Positions 11,407 to 21,163 of a stretch of 64,000 nt of DNA are shown one piece after another. The position numbers were made by a program, and so were the translations under genes. Each line of letters begins with the position of its first letter. Position 1 is the stretch's first letter. This DNA is from Siphlonurus alternatus (lineage: Eukaryota; Arthropoda; Insecta; Ephemeroptera; Siphlonuridae). Below the pieces are notes generated by a model. The model saw only the letters and a list, made by a program, of their open reading frames with translations, had not been told where the DNA came from and did no database searches. The stretch is from assembly GCA_949825025.1 (NCBI GenBank), contig OX463779.1:22240816-22304815 (forward strand), written 5' to 3'.

Positions 11407-13020
11407 ATATTGGAAGTGAAGTGCAACGTAATACAATATTGCACGTGGTAGGCTGATTGTTCAATGATGTATAATATGTTGTACATTATTGCGATATCTT
11501 CTTGCCCTTTTCTGTGCCTCCATACAGTCTATACAAAGAAGAATGTAACGCTCAAAGATGCATTGTATAAGATTAAAATTTCAAAAGAATGAATATTTAA
11601 GTTGGTTTAGTGTGAGAAGGTTTTAATTTACAACCACTTGAAATATAACAGCTAAAATTTCCGCAGTAAAAAAAGACTCCTGTTGGTTCCGTGTAGACAT
11701 TCTGCAAGACTTTTTTCCTTTCTTATCAAAGTGGACTTTGGAAAATCGGCAAATCCTTTGTTGATAATTAATCACGAATAAATGTTTGTTTATATGTGTT
11801 TATATAAGTCGACTGCATTCAAGAACAAGTAAACACTGACACTTGCAAGGCCTAACATGCATGACAACGTTCTTCTATAATCATTAAAAGGAGAAATTAA
11901 AATAAAAGAATTCATTCTCATTCAGTAAATGTGACATTTGTGGATGAATATTGGCTTGCAAAACTCCCAAGTATATACTAAATTTTTTTTAGGAGGAAAA
12001 TCAAGCAATGCAGGTATGGGGAAAACTAAAATTACAATGATAAATCTTGTTAAAATAACAAAAAAAAATGTATCATGTATATTTTACATGCAGAAATCAC
12101 GTTGGTCAGTTGAATAGTTTGTAATTTGTATCGTAACGCATTGCTATGTCGCTTATATATGACTTTTACGATGAATAGTATAATGAATAGCATAAATACT
12201 CCGCATATATTGAAGACCATCGATGTTGGACTCACAAAAGTTGTTGGGGTATTACAGATTTCAAATCAGTATGTCATTTTCCTCCAGAATGAGGCATACA
12301 AAACGAGGTGAGGAATGAGCTACTTGCCTACCACGATTATGTGCAAAATGAGCTTTAAATCAGTAAAACACAAAGTTTATTATTGCACACGATCTGGTAG
12401 ACAGTGTTATTCCGGATGAGGTACGATATTATAACAAGTGTGAGGACATTACAATTTAATATTAATACGAAAATAAATAAGGAAATTACCATATTTACTA
12501 AAGTATTATTTGCTTAAGAATTTCTGTGGAAGAATGGAGGTATGTGAAATTAAAATAATTACTAATTTTAAATCCTAGGCTTTCCCTATCTGACATATAT
12601 GTTTATTGAGGCTATTAACCTTATGGCATTTTCTTAGAACTATAGACGATGACAATTCCTATATATATATACTGTTAACTTATTTGTTCTCTGAAAATAA
12701 ATTCCTCCAGAAGCCCACTCAGACAAACACTAAAACCGATTCTATAACAAGATAGAATCATAATGTAATAACTGCGCCTCTAATCTATCGCCTCTTGGAA
12801 GCGACTGATGAAATCTTATTTATGACCACATTGTGTCTGATCTTTGTCAGTTTACCAAAGTCACCTGTAAGAAAAGTTGTAAAAAAAAATTAACCTGGTG
12901 ATGCCATATAACATACATTGATCAATATCGAGAGTGTTCGCTCTAAAACTATTAGCACTGACCAAGGAAATGGAAAACCCACCATCTCCTTAATTGAAGA
13001 TTTTCCGTTGACTCGTCATT
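11406..13020. other. AT-rich non-coding DNA
   Basis: No gene, array or paired transposon ends recognised. Confidence 0.5.
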
Positions 13021-13052
13021 TGCATTAGCACCGACGCAACTTGATTCGCGCG

Positions 13053-13181
13053 ATGGCTGAAGATGGCTTTCAGTTGGAGTGTCGGTCAGCGACGTGGCTT
13101 TCTGCACGTCCACCCCAACCATGTAATTCTTTATTCAACATCATCATGCCATGCTTGTCACTTTTCCATTTAGAACAATAG
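13053..13181 (+). CDS. Small open frame or first coding exon, unidentified
   Basis: ATG at 13053, in the context GCGCGATGG, opens a 42-codon frame beginning MAEDGFQLECRSATWLSARP and ending with TAG at 13179-13181. A possible donor AT|GTAATT lies at 13122/13123; if used, only 70 nt would be coding in this exon. Its GC content is higher than the AT-rich flanks, and the start codon sits in a GATGGC context common near animal transcription starts. I recognise no family. It could also be a chance frame in a regulatory islet. Confidence 0.25.
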   Translation: MAEDGFQLECRSATWLSARPPQPCNSLFNIIMPCLSLFHLEQ

Positions 13182-14430
13182 TATACTCTCAAGTGAAACA
13201 ACAAATAAAATTATTTCTCATCTTTTGAAAAGTATTATATTTCTCTGAAATTTTATCTTAATATACTGTATTATTTTACGTAAATAAATTTCAAATGTTT
13301 AAAGTATATAAGTAATATTAAATTTCATGTTATAATTTTAATTTTTTGATGGTCAACAATAAAAAAAGTTGTACACATTTGATGACATTATGTGGTATCG
13401 AATTAATCTAAATTCAGAGGACATAAAAAAAAAAATCATATGAAGTCACGCTCACCGCAGAAAATATTGGATAATATTTATAATTATATTGCTGACCAGT
13501 GATTAATATTTTTTATGTTATTTATATAAACATTTCATTAAAAACACTGATATTAAATTATATAATATCCTCTTCATAAAAACAAATCAAAATGAAATAA
13601 ACTTTTTATGTAGTCGTTTCTCTCTTTTTTCAGGATGCAAATCTCATTTGGGCATTGCCTTTTTTTGCACCCTCTTGGGCAGTATTTCCTGTATCTGACT
13701 GTGACAATGTATGTATCTAGTCTGTTCTGCTCAATGAAAACTATATTATTATTATAAATCAAATTTAATGGCGTCATGCACTGTTAAAAAAAAGTTCACA
13801 GGAGAAAAGTGAGGTTAAAATTTCCGTATAGTGAACAAAGTGTACACTGGCCGTGATATTCATTTTAGTTATGGTCGGAGATGCTCGGAAGTATTCGGTT
13901 TGTGATAGGCTAGTTAGATCCTTAGTTGAAAACTGTCAACCAATGACCGAGGACATTACAAACACGACAAAAACCTAATTAAATGTGACGTGCAGTGTAG
14001 TTTGATGATGGTCCTAGTTGACAGACTTGAGTGCAGTTATAGACGTGTCACTAACGAGGATCCAGACCGCGCGATGGCGCACACTCGCAATTACGTCGTA
14101 TAGATAAGATCACTGCAGCCTCCGAAAGAAGCTGAATGGAAGTTCACTTTGTGTGACTAACGAGACTCAAGCCCTGGTACCATGATAATGAACTTACAAT
14201 ACCTTGTATGGAAGTATACCTTAGTGGGTGGTACTCTCAATATAAAAGATTCAGATCTCGGTGCTAGACGTAATTCGACATTGATATGTAATATATCATT
14301 CTTATATAGAAAATATCATCTCTTGAATCAAGATTATATTCAAGTTTAATATGTAGTATGTATGCAATTTTCTTAGAAATTTATTTATAATAATAAAAAC
14401 ATAAGATAACAAATTTAGATATAGCAAATA

Positions 14431-14759
14431 GACAACATACATGAAAATTTTTTATTGCAGAAATGACTAGAGGGTATCAAATTATGCTACTCTGAATTTT
14501 TTCAGATTTTTTTGAGACCTGGAACTATTTTTAAATAATTATTAAAAATCCTGTGATTTCAGTTGGCACCCCTAAATCCATAATAAAAAGGATAGAGACT
14601 GGACGCCTATTGACGCCTCCAGGGGGCGTGGCCGCACTTTCAATAATTATTTAAAAATAGTTCTGGGTATCAAAAAAATCTGAAAATATTCAGAGTAGCA
14701 TAATTTGGTACCCTCTATTCATTTCTGCAATAATTTTTTTTCATACAATGTATGTTGTC
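14431..14759. mobile_element. ~330-bp foldback MITE
   Basis: Left arm 14431-14546 (from GACAACATACATG) and right arm 14639-14759 (to GTATGTTGTC) are inverted copies of about 115 bp at roughly 85-90% identity. They are separated by a 90-bp centre containing GGGGGCGTGGCC. Weaker pairing continues about 20-30 bp outward on both sides, so the true ends may lie near 14405 and 14785. No target duplication could be fixed and no protein is encoded. Confidence 0.75.
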
Positions 14760-14883
14760 CATTGTAGATTTCAATCATGATTTGTTTTTTTGTCACATGA
14801 ATGAAAAATGTTTAAATAAAATTACAACTCGTCAATGTAATGTCATTGGGTAAAATTTACGTCATTAAAGACCTAGAGTGTAG

Positions 14884-14972
14884 ATTAGCCGCCGAGGTGT
14901 AGAGCTCCTGCACTCAAACTTCGAGGTCGTATCGCCGCCTCTATACTGACCCGAGGTCACGCCCCCTTACAG
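14884..14972 (+). repeat. Possible tRNA-derived SINE relic
   Basis: TTAGCCGCCGAGGTGTAGAGC resembles a tRNA D-arm/A-box, and GAGGTCGTATCGCC about 30 bp later resembles a decayed variable-loop/B-box region. No cloverleaf closes. The stretch lies between a foldback MITE and the Jockey 5' end, in a GC-richer patch. Low support. Confidence 0.2.
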
Positions 14973-15114
14973 CTGATAACAACAGCTACTGATATCACAT
15001 ATTAACGTCACAGAAACAATCAAGCGACGCAGGAAACCCCCCACTCGAACATATCTGGAAATTTGCGCCAATCATTTGCAATATGAGTATATAGTGGTAA
15101 ATAATAGTATACGC

Positions 15115-15130
15115 ATTAATACTATAACAT
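15115..15130 (+). repeat. Target-site duplication of Jockey element, 5' copy
   Basis: ATTAATACTATAACAT matches 19898-19913 (ATTAATACTAAAACAT) at 15 of 16 positions, the first ten exactly. It marks the 5' boundary at 15131, or at 15125 if only the exact ten are the duplication. Confidence 0.8.
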
Positions 15131-15250
15131 TCGTTGCTCGACCGTCGTACCGAGCACACGTACTTTATCAGACTCCGCAAGCTACGTATTCATTTCATAG
15201 TATACAAGTATACTACTGCAAATAACGCTGTGTTCTGGGCTAGTCCCAGC

Positions 15251-16480
15251 ATGGCCAACAATCAACCACCTTTATCGTCACCAATGGTCGTCTCGCCATC
15301 TCAACCAATGGACCAGGACGGATATACTCTCGCTAGATCTTCAGCAAAACGTCGTTCAAGTGGTGGCTCCGAAACCTCTGCTAACAAGATCCGTGCCGTA
15401 TCCTCCAACTCGACTTCAAACAACTCTACGGTTCCTTCAGCTGGCGCTGGGGCAAGCGGTAAGCCACAAATCATCTCCATAATAATATCAGGCATACCCT
15501 CAACTACCAACAATCGCAAGACTCTCTCTCGCCTCATTAACCGTGCAACCAATCAACATATTAAGGATCTCATTATATTACGCAATAATCAAGCTATTGT
15601 TAAGGGTGTCTGTCTTGATCTATTAAAAGATTTGAAAACCAATCTACCTAATTTAATTGGAGAACCACTTAAATTCGACCTTTGTCCCCAGCGCCAGCAG
15701 ACTCAAAACTCGGCTAACAATTATCAACGACCCCCCACATTTTCATTAGTTATGAAAGGAGTGGAACAAGATATTACCATTGATGATATTATAGATTGTA
15801 TGACTCATCAGGAGTATAAAATAAACAAAGCTTGGAGAATAACGTCTCGCGCCACCTCTCAACCAACCACTCTTATTCGTGTATTAACATCAGATCGTCG
15901 TACTGCTGATCATCTCTTGGCTGATGGATTATTCATCTTTTATCATCGTTATCGCGTTGAACCTTCACACCCCCTCCCAGCACAACCCGCACAATGCGGA
16001 AAATGCACCTCGTTTGAACATCATTCCAAAAATTGCACTTCCAAAGACGTCAAATGCGGTCGTTGCGCAGGAGCTCACCCCTTATCTCGTTGTGACGTCA
16101 CCAACACTCAACCTCGCTGCGCAAATTGCAACGGTGATCATCCTGCTTTCTCCCATCTGTGCCCGAAGCGTCCGGAAAAGCCCATTAGTCGTGAAACTAC
16201 AGCAAAACTAAAACCCCTAGATGTTCCTTGGGAAAAAAATCCCGATGTTACAGAACTTGAACGAGAAATGGATAACTGCCCGAAGACTGATAACTTCATC
16301 AGATTCATAACTCTAACGTTACTTGATTTATTCCCAAACGATAGACCATCTGTTTCCAAAACCATCACTCGTCTATCTCGTCACTTTTTCCACAAGAATG
16401 TCAGAATATTGTATTCTGGTAACAGGTTACATGTAACTTGCGACCCATTTGATTTATCAGAAAAATGGCAGGAATTATAA
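15251..16480 (+). CDS. Jockey ORF1: gag-like zinc-knuckle nucleic-acid-binding protein
   Basis: 409 aa from ATG 15251 (CAGCATGGCC) to TAA at 16478-16480. The frame is open further upstream to about 15134 but without an ATG. A low-complexity Ser/Asn-rich N-terminus (about 1-75) precedes a middle region with a PRE_C2HC-like domain (about 165-245, FSLVMKGVEQDITIDDIIDC onward). Three zinc knuckles follow at about 248-300: CX2CX4HX4C, CX2CX3HX4C and CX2CX3HX6C. The C-terminal 90 residues are unassigned but look structured. The protein is expected to bind element RNA and form ribonucleoprotein particles. It overlaps the start of ORF2 by 16 nt, so ORF2 translation likely depends on termination-reinitiation or a similar mechanism. 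No inactivating change is visible. Confidence 0.92.
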   Translation: MANNQPPLSSPMVVSPSQPMDQDGYTLARSSAKRRSSGGSETSANKIRAVSSNSTSNNSTVPSAGAGASGKPQIISIIISGIPSTTNNRKTLSRLINRATNQHIKDLIILRNNQAIVKGVCLDLLKDLKTNLPNLIGEPLKFDLCPQRQQTQNSANNYQRPPTFSLVMKGVEQDITIDDIIDCMTHQEYKINKAWRITSRATSQPTTLIRVLTSDRRTADHLLADGLFIFYHRYRVEPSHPLPAQPAQCGKCTSFEHHSKNCTSKDVKCGRCAGAHPLSRCDVTNTQPRCANCNGDHPAFSHLCPKRPEKPISRETTAKLKPLDVPWEKNPDVTELEREMDNCPKTDNFIRFITLTLLDLFPNDRPSVSKTITRLSRHFFHKNVRILYSGNRLHVTCDPFDLSEKWQEL

Positions 16481-19305
16481 TAAGTTTTGTCAACGTTAAT
16501 GGCTACAGAAGAAAACGCGAATTAATAAAAAATCATTGCTCATCTAATAATGTTCATATCCTCGCTATGGCAGAAATACATACCAAACCAAGAAATATTA
16601 TTAATATCAACCCTTATTTAACTCAACGCAAAGATAGACCCGTTCCTCCTGGAAATCCAGCCAGGGGGGGCGTGGCTCTCTTGTTACACCCAACAATTCC
16701 TGCTGTTCCTCATCAACTACCACCGCATCTTCTCCACTTCGAATGCATAATAAATCAAATTCCTTCCCCTTCCGGTCCTGTGTATCTATGTGTCCTTTAC
16801 AATTCTCCCACTTCTTCTCTTCCAATTGACCTAATTGATTATCTGTGCTCACTTCATCGATTTATTTTAGTTGGAGATCTCAATGCCCGTCATATCAGCT
16901 TCGGCGACCTAGTAACAAACAATAATGGTCAAACTCTTGCTGACCTTATTATTTCACGGCCAATCGCTCGTCTATGGACTACTGAACCTTCTTATATTGG
17001 ATTTAATGGCTCGTCATATCCTGATCATATTATCGTAAGTGATAATATTTTGCAACATTGTAGTGACGTCACTATCAGTGATTCAATCGGAAGTGATCAC
17101 CTACCTCTGACCTTCTCGTTTAACTTGCTGCCACCCCCTCCTCCTCTTCCACGCATCAAAACAGTCACCGATTACAAGAATGCTGACTGGAAACTCTTTC
17201 AAGACGAGATAAATAATAACTTGCTTAGTATTGACAATTTTACAGACGAGCAACAAATTGAAGATTATGCAGTACATATCCAAAATGTAATTCAAAATGC
17301 AGAAAAAATTGCTATACCTATGAGAGAAATTAACTTATCTCGGCCTCCTCTTCCTCCTCATATTTTAAAAATTATACGTGAAAAAAGAAAAGTGAAACGG
17401 CAATATGATCGTACACGAGACCCAGCTCTTAAAACTTTATGGAATAAATTAAATGCCGAAGTTAGATTAAAAGTTCTACGTTACACTGAAAATAAATGGA
17501 TAAACACTTGCGAAGCCTTGGATTACCGAGATGGTGCTCAGTTTTGGCGCAAATTTAAAACTCTTACTAAGCAACATAATTCAGCTATTCCCCCTCTACA
17601 TATCAACAATACAGTTCTTTCTACCGACGAAGAAAAATGCAACGCTTTCGCAGAAAACCTGAAAAACATTCATTGTGTTCCAGAAAATCCTTTATTTGAC
17701 GACAACTTTAAGACTCATGTTGATAACTTCGTCGAAAATGTTCTTCCCAGTCTCCAAGATAGCAACGATGAAGATCCTCTCACCGCACCGGTTTCAGCAA
17801 ATGAACTAACTGACGCAATATCTACAGGCAAAAATTCTGCTCCCGGCCCGGATGGCATTACTCGTCGCTTGCTACGTCATTCTCCACCACGTCTCTTAGC
17901 AAACCTTCTAACACTTTATTCAGCATGTTTTATTTTCAGTTATTTTCCAAGTGTATGGAAAATTACAAATATTGTTATGATCCCTAAAAAGTGCAATAAC
18001 TTAAATAATCCTAACAATTATAGGCCAATTTCCTTAATAAATGTTATTGGAAAAATATTTGAATTAATTACCAAAACTCGATTTAAGAAAATTACAGAAA
18101 AATTACTTCCACAATCACAATCAGGATTTAGAGCCGGACGCAGCACTACTGACCCACTTGTAAAACTGATGACAACAATAACTTCTGCTTTCAATAAAGC
18201 CATGTGCTGTTTGGCTATATTTCTTGATATAGAAAAGGCATTTGATAAGGTCTGGCACAACGGCTTACTGTACAAACTAAATAAATTCAAATTTTCACCA
18301 CGCTTTATCAAACTTATTCAATCTTTTTTAACAAACAGATCGTGCAGAGTAAAAATTGGAGATCACTTTTCAAACCAGTTTTCGCCCCTAGCAGGGGTTC
18401 CTCAGGGTAGTACATTATCTCCGGATCTATACCTTCTTTACAGCTGTGATCTTCCTCAACCTAGTGGTAATAACGTCAACTCTGAACAATTCGCCGACGA
18501 TATTGCTAATTGGGCCACTGCTTTTTCTTCAGCCACAGCTAGTAAACTCTTACAGTGTTTTATTAATATTCAAGAATTGTGGATGAAAAAATGGAGGATT
18601 CTCCCCAATCCTGAAAAAACTCAACTCATACTTTTTCGTCATAGACACTACTCCAGACGACGAATCCAGCAACTAAAAGATATAAAAATTAAACTGTGGA
18701 ATATCAGAGTTCAGCTTAGCCCTACTGCAAAATATCTAGGTATTACTCTAAACCGCACTCTTAACTTTACATCTAGTCTCCGTCACATGCTCTCTCAGTG
18801 TCGTAAAAGATTCAATCTTTTAATTCTTTTAAGAGGCAAACTACGTGGCTGTGCTCCCAAAACTTTATTACATACATATAAAATGTTCATTAGACCAATA
18901 ATGGACTATCAATCATGCTTTACTGCCATCATGCCACGGCATATGCAAGAGCGCTTGTTTCAGATGGAAAGAAGATTTTTGCGGCGCATTCACAGGTTGC
19001 CACCCGAGACAGAAAACGAGGCGGTGTATCGTCTCACACGAGCCGAGCCGCTGGCCGCCAGGCTAGCTAGACTTCGCGCGCGCTATGTGTACAAGGTCGT
19101 CATGCAGGAGCGCCAGCCCATGCTTGAGTACTTGAGCGCTGCGGCCCCATCGCACCGCAATTTTCCTCTCTACAAGTATCCTCACCCACCATCTACGTTA
19201 TCTCTTATCGCTCACCTAGAATTCCCTGACCTAGCAACACCTCTATCAACTCCTATATTTCCTCCTTACTTGCTACCCGATTACCTTTATTTGTCTAATG
19301 TTTAA
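16465..19305 (+). CDS. Jockey ORF2: endonuclease / reverse transcriptase
   Basis: 946 aa, ATG at 16465 inside the end of ORF1 (ATGGCAGGAATTATAA), stop TAA at 19303-19305. The N-terminal apurinic-type endonuclease covers about 1-220: VNVNG (10-13), catalytic AEIH (Glu37), RGGVALLLH, GDLN (137-140), PDH (186-188) and the terminal SDH (210-212). The reverse transcriptase spans about 450-730: GKNSAPGPDG, IPKK with NYRPISL, SGFRAGRS, LDIEKAFDKVWH (Asp588), GVPQGSTLSP and the catalytic FADD box (676-679). The first position of the box is Phe where Tyr is more usual; Phe is tolerated in this superfamily. The thumb and a basic C-terminal region follow. There is no RNase H. Length is normal for Jockey, and all visible catalytic residues are present. 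Confidence 0.95.
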   Translation: MAGIIISFVNVNGYRRKRELIKNHCSSNNVHILAMAEIHTKPRNIININPYLTQRKDRPVPPGNPARGGVALLLHPTIPAVPHQLPPHLLHFECIINQIPSPSGPVYLCVLYNSPTSSLPIDLIDYLCSLHRFILVGDLNARHISFGDLVTNNNGQTLADLIISRPIARLWTTEPSYIGFNGSSYPDHIIVSDNILQHCSDVTISDSIGSDHLPLTFSFNLLPPPPPLPRIKTVTDYKNADWKLFQDEINNNLLSIDNFTDEQQIEDYAVHIQNVIQNAEKIAIPMREINLSRPPLPPHILKIIREKRKVKRQYDRTRDPALKTLWNKLNAEVRLKVLRYTENKWINTCEALDYRDGAQFWRKFKTLTKQHNSAIPPLHINNTVLSTDEEKCNAFAENLKNIHCVPENPLFDDNFKTHVDNFVENVLPSLQDSNDEDPLTAPVSANELTDAISTGKNSAPGPDGITRRLLRHSPPRLLANLLTLYSACFIFSYFPSVWKITNIVMIPKKCNNLNNPNNYRPISLINVIGKIFELITKTRFKKITEKLLPQSQSGFRAGRSTTDPLVKLMTTITSAFNKAMCCLAIFLDIEKAFDKVWHNGLLYKLNKFKFSPRFIKLIQSFLTNRSCRVKIGDHFSNQFSPLAGVPQGSTLSPDLYLLYSCDLPQPSGNNVNSEQFADDIANWATAFSSATASKLLQCFINIQELWMKKWRILPNPEKTQLILFRHRHYSRRRIQQLKDIKIKLWNIRVQLSPTAKYLGITLNRTLNFTSSLRHMLSQCRKRFNLLILLRGKLRGCAPKTLLHTYKMFIRPIMDYQSCFTAIMPRHMQERLFQMERRFLRRIHRLPPETENEAVYRLTRAEPLAARLARLRARYVYKVVMQERQPMLEYLSAAAPSHRNFPLYKYPHPPSTLSLIAHLEFPDLATPLSTPIFPPYLLPDYLYLSNV

Positions 19306-19897
19306 TAAACATCAGTTGTGATATTTTTATTCAATATATGTCAATTCAGTATTATTATAATTATTTCAACAATTTTAAATATTTTATTTTTTTAATAATC
19401 TTTTAATCAGTATATGTTACGTAATTAATAAGTTATAAATTTCTTCTGTTAACAATATAAGTTTCGTTAGTATTATATTTATCAATAAAAATAATTATTT
19501 TTAATATCATAAAATTAGTACAAAAACTAAAATTCTAGTCAAAAATAAATATTTAGTTCAAATTCACATTAACTTACTTGTTAGTAATCTTACTGTTATG
19601 TTATATAAACTATTTCTTGTCAACAAAAATTCTAATGTCTTACTATTTCAGATAATGTACATCCCAGTGCCAAATTGTTAACTTCTTCAACCATTATATA
19701 TTGTATATTATTATGTATTAGAGCCTTAGGTATCCAATTATTTATGTATTTCAATTTATCATGTAAAAATATTATAATTCATGTATTCAAATAACAAATA
19801 CTTTCATTAACTATGTAAAATTCTATGGCTAAAGAGGGATTAAATTCCCTAAATAGCCTCAGCCCTTGAGGCTGAATGTACAATGAATGAATAAAAA
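19306..19897 (+). other. Jockey 3' UTR
   Basis: 592 bp of very AT-rich sequence between the ORF2 stop and the A-rich tail. Only the last 45 bp look conserved in type: a stem-loop, then GCTGAATGTACAATGAATG and AATAAAAAA, the usual form of Jockey 3' ends. Confidence 0.8.
19855..19873 (+). other. Jockey 3'-terminal stem-loop
   Basis: AGCCTCA, loop GCCCT, TGAGGCT: a perfect 7-bp stem 25 nt from the element's 3' end, inferred to be the recognition structure by which the ORF2 reverse transcriptase selects its RNA. AATAAA follows at 19890-19895. Confidence 0.6.
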
Positions 19898-19913
19898 ATT
19901 AATACTAAAACAT
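19898..19913 (+). repeat. Target-site duplication of Jockey element, 3' copy
   Basis: ATTAATACTAAAACAT, matching 15115-15130 at 15 of 16 positions. Confidence 0.8.
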
Positions 19914-19950
19914 AAACAATCAGTGACAGAGGATGTGCGTCGTCAAGTTA

Positions 19951-20169
19951 AGGCGGATTCACATGGCGATTTTTATCAGGCGACGCGAAGCGAATAATGC
20001 GCACTTGCTTTAACATCCATTGGTGGCCATATTTTGCAATTAAAAAAAGAGCATCGTAATTAAACACGATATTCGCCGCCGCAACCGTGAATTCGCTCGC
20101 AGCATAGGATTTCACAGCTTTTGCGTCAAAATCGCGTCGCATCGCCGTTGTCGCCATCTGAATCCGCCT
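19951..20169. mobile_element. 219-bp MITE with TTA duplication, PIF/Harbinger-like
   Basis: 19-bp inverted termini AGGCGGATTCACATGGCGA and AGGCGGATTCAGATGGCGA (one mismatch), flanked on both sides by TTA (19948-19950, 20170-20172). Inner GCGACGCGA-type repeats occur at both ends. A 3-bp TTA duplication points to PIF/Harbinger; the superfamily is inference. It lies 50 bp from the Jockey 3' end. The minus-strand frame through it is a chance one. Confidence 0.8.
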
Positions 20170-20440
20170 TTATGCACTCGTGACTCTCCTTGAAAATACT
20201 GCAGTAAGAAATATTTTGACTACCTAAAAATTAACGTTAATATTCATATAAGACAAGGTTGAATTAAGACCTTCTTAACATATCGTATATAAAGAAGGTC
20301 CTGGTTTAATGGATGTATTTTCATAGTGCTGAATATACTGTATAGTATGCAGGAAAGTGCAGTTGCTCGGTGAATTCCTTTATAACGTCCCGTTATAGTT
20401 GCATCGTATGCACTCAACAGGCGCTAATGTACTAATGCAC

Positions 20441-20459
20441 CACGTGACACGTGACGTCA
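20441..20459. promoter_or_regulatory. Double E-box and CRE cluster
   Basis: CACGTG (20441-20446), CACGTG (20448-20453) and an overlapping TGACGTCA (20452-20459) sit within 19 bp of a GC-richer patch: three palindromic bHLH/bZIP-type sites side by side. No gene is identified next to it. Confidence 0.4.
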
Positions 20460-20691
20460 CGAGGAGAGCGTGGGAGCTTCAATCATCGCTGCACCCATCC
20501 TTGCTGCATACAGCCATGCAATTTAAATGTCCGCGTGATTTCAGTTAGTACATATTAGTCAGCTTAGACAGCTCTCACTTATGAGACAGCATTACTGAAG
20601 TGGGATACCTATAAAGAATTAAAAGAAATTTATCTAATTAAATTAGTTTATGTGAATAAGAAATGTTGCTTTAACACATCCGTTAAATAGT

Positions 20692-21163
20692 GTGGATGGA
20701 AAAAAAAAATCAAGAAGGATTGATACCCATATAAATGACTGGAAAGGGTGGGTAAGAACATCCCTCACGCTTCCGTCCTGGGAATCAAATCTATCACAGA
20801 GTGCTTTGTTTGTTGTCGAAGGATTGAGAAGGATAGGCACGATAATCTTCTTACCTCACCCAATTTGCAAATTTGCATACATTATCTGTTTAACTATTGG
20901 AGCTGCAGTACGAGCAAATCAGAGTAAGAGTAAATCCAATTGCAAAGAGGGAGGATGCTGGGTATTGTCCCCCTAGCTTTAAAACTTCTAGAAGTGATTC
21001 TGAAAACTTGGAAACATTCTCACCCGTCAATCCCCTATCACCCAAAACCTTAGCATTGCTGGACAGTGCACCGTTTCTTCTCCACCCTTGTGTCTTTGGA
21101 TTTGTGCCCTTGAATCGTGCTGCAGTGCAAGTTACCTTTACAGCTGTCTTGGGTTGCATGTAA
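20692..21163. other. GC-balanced block with open frames on both strands, origin unknown
   Basis: About 470 bp of balanced composition inside AT-rich DNA. The plus strand holds overlapping open frames (20692-20976, beginning MDGKKKSRRIDTHINDWKGW; and 20897-21163, including SPVNPLSPKTLALLDSAPFL), and the minus strand 20643-20840 and 20890-21159. None shows a motif I recognise and no splice structure is convincing. It could be an exon, an exonised repeat, a processed insertion or foreign DNA. Confidence 0.3.

Larger units (their letters stand above)
15131..19897 (+). mobile_element. Full-length Jockey-clade non-LTR retrotransposon
   Basis: A 4.77 kb element with a short 5' UTR starting TCGTTGCTCGACCGTC, an intact gag-like ORF1, an ORF2 overlapping it by 16 nt, an AT-rich 3' UTR, a terminal stem-loop and an A-rich tail, bounded by a 10-16 bp duplication. 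Both ORFs lack stops or frameshifts and the duplication is nearly intact, so this is a young and possibly mobilisation-competent copy. It moves by target-primed reverse transcription: the ORF2 endonuclease nicks DNA and the reverse transcriptase copies the element's own RNA. Clade assignment is from ORF1 (PRE_C2HC plus three zinc knuckles), apurinic-type endonuclease, RT motifs, lack of RNase H and the 3' end form. It is antisense to the minus-strand exons at 0.5-1.2 and 26.3 kb. Confidence 0.92.

Noticed and set aside
15134..15250. N-terminal extension of Jockey ORF1
   Set aside because: Open frame but no ATG; the first ATG with suitable context is 15251.
16138..18311. Minus-strand frames across the Jockey ORFs
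   Set aside because: Antisense shadows of ORF1 and ORF2.
19948..20157. 69-codon minus-strand frame MATTAMRRDFDAKAVKS onward
   Set aside because: Lies entirely within the 219-bp MITE and starts in its terminal repeat.
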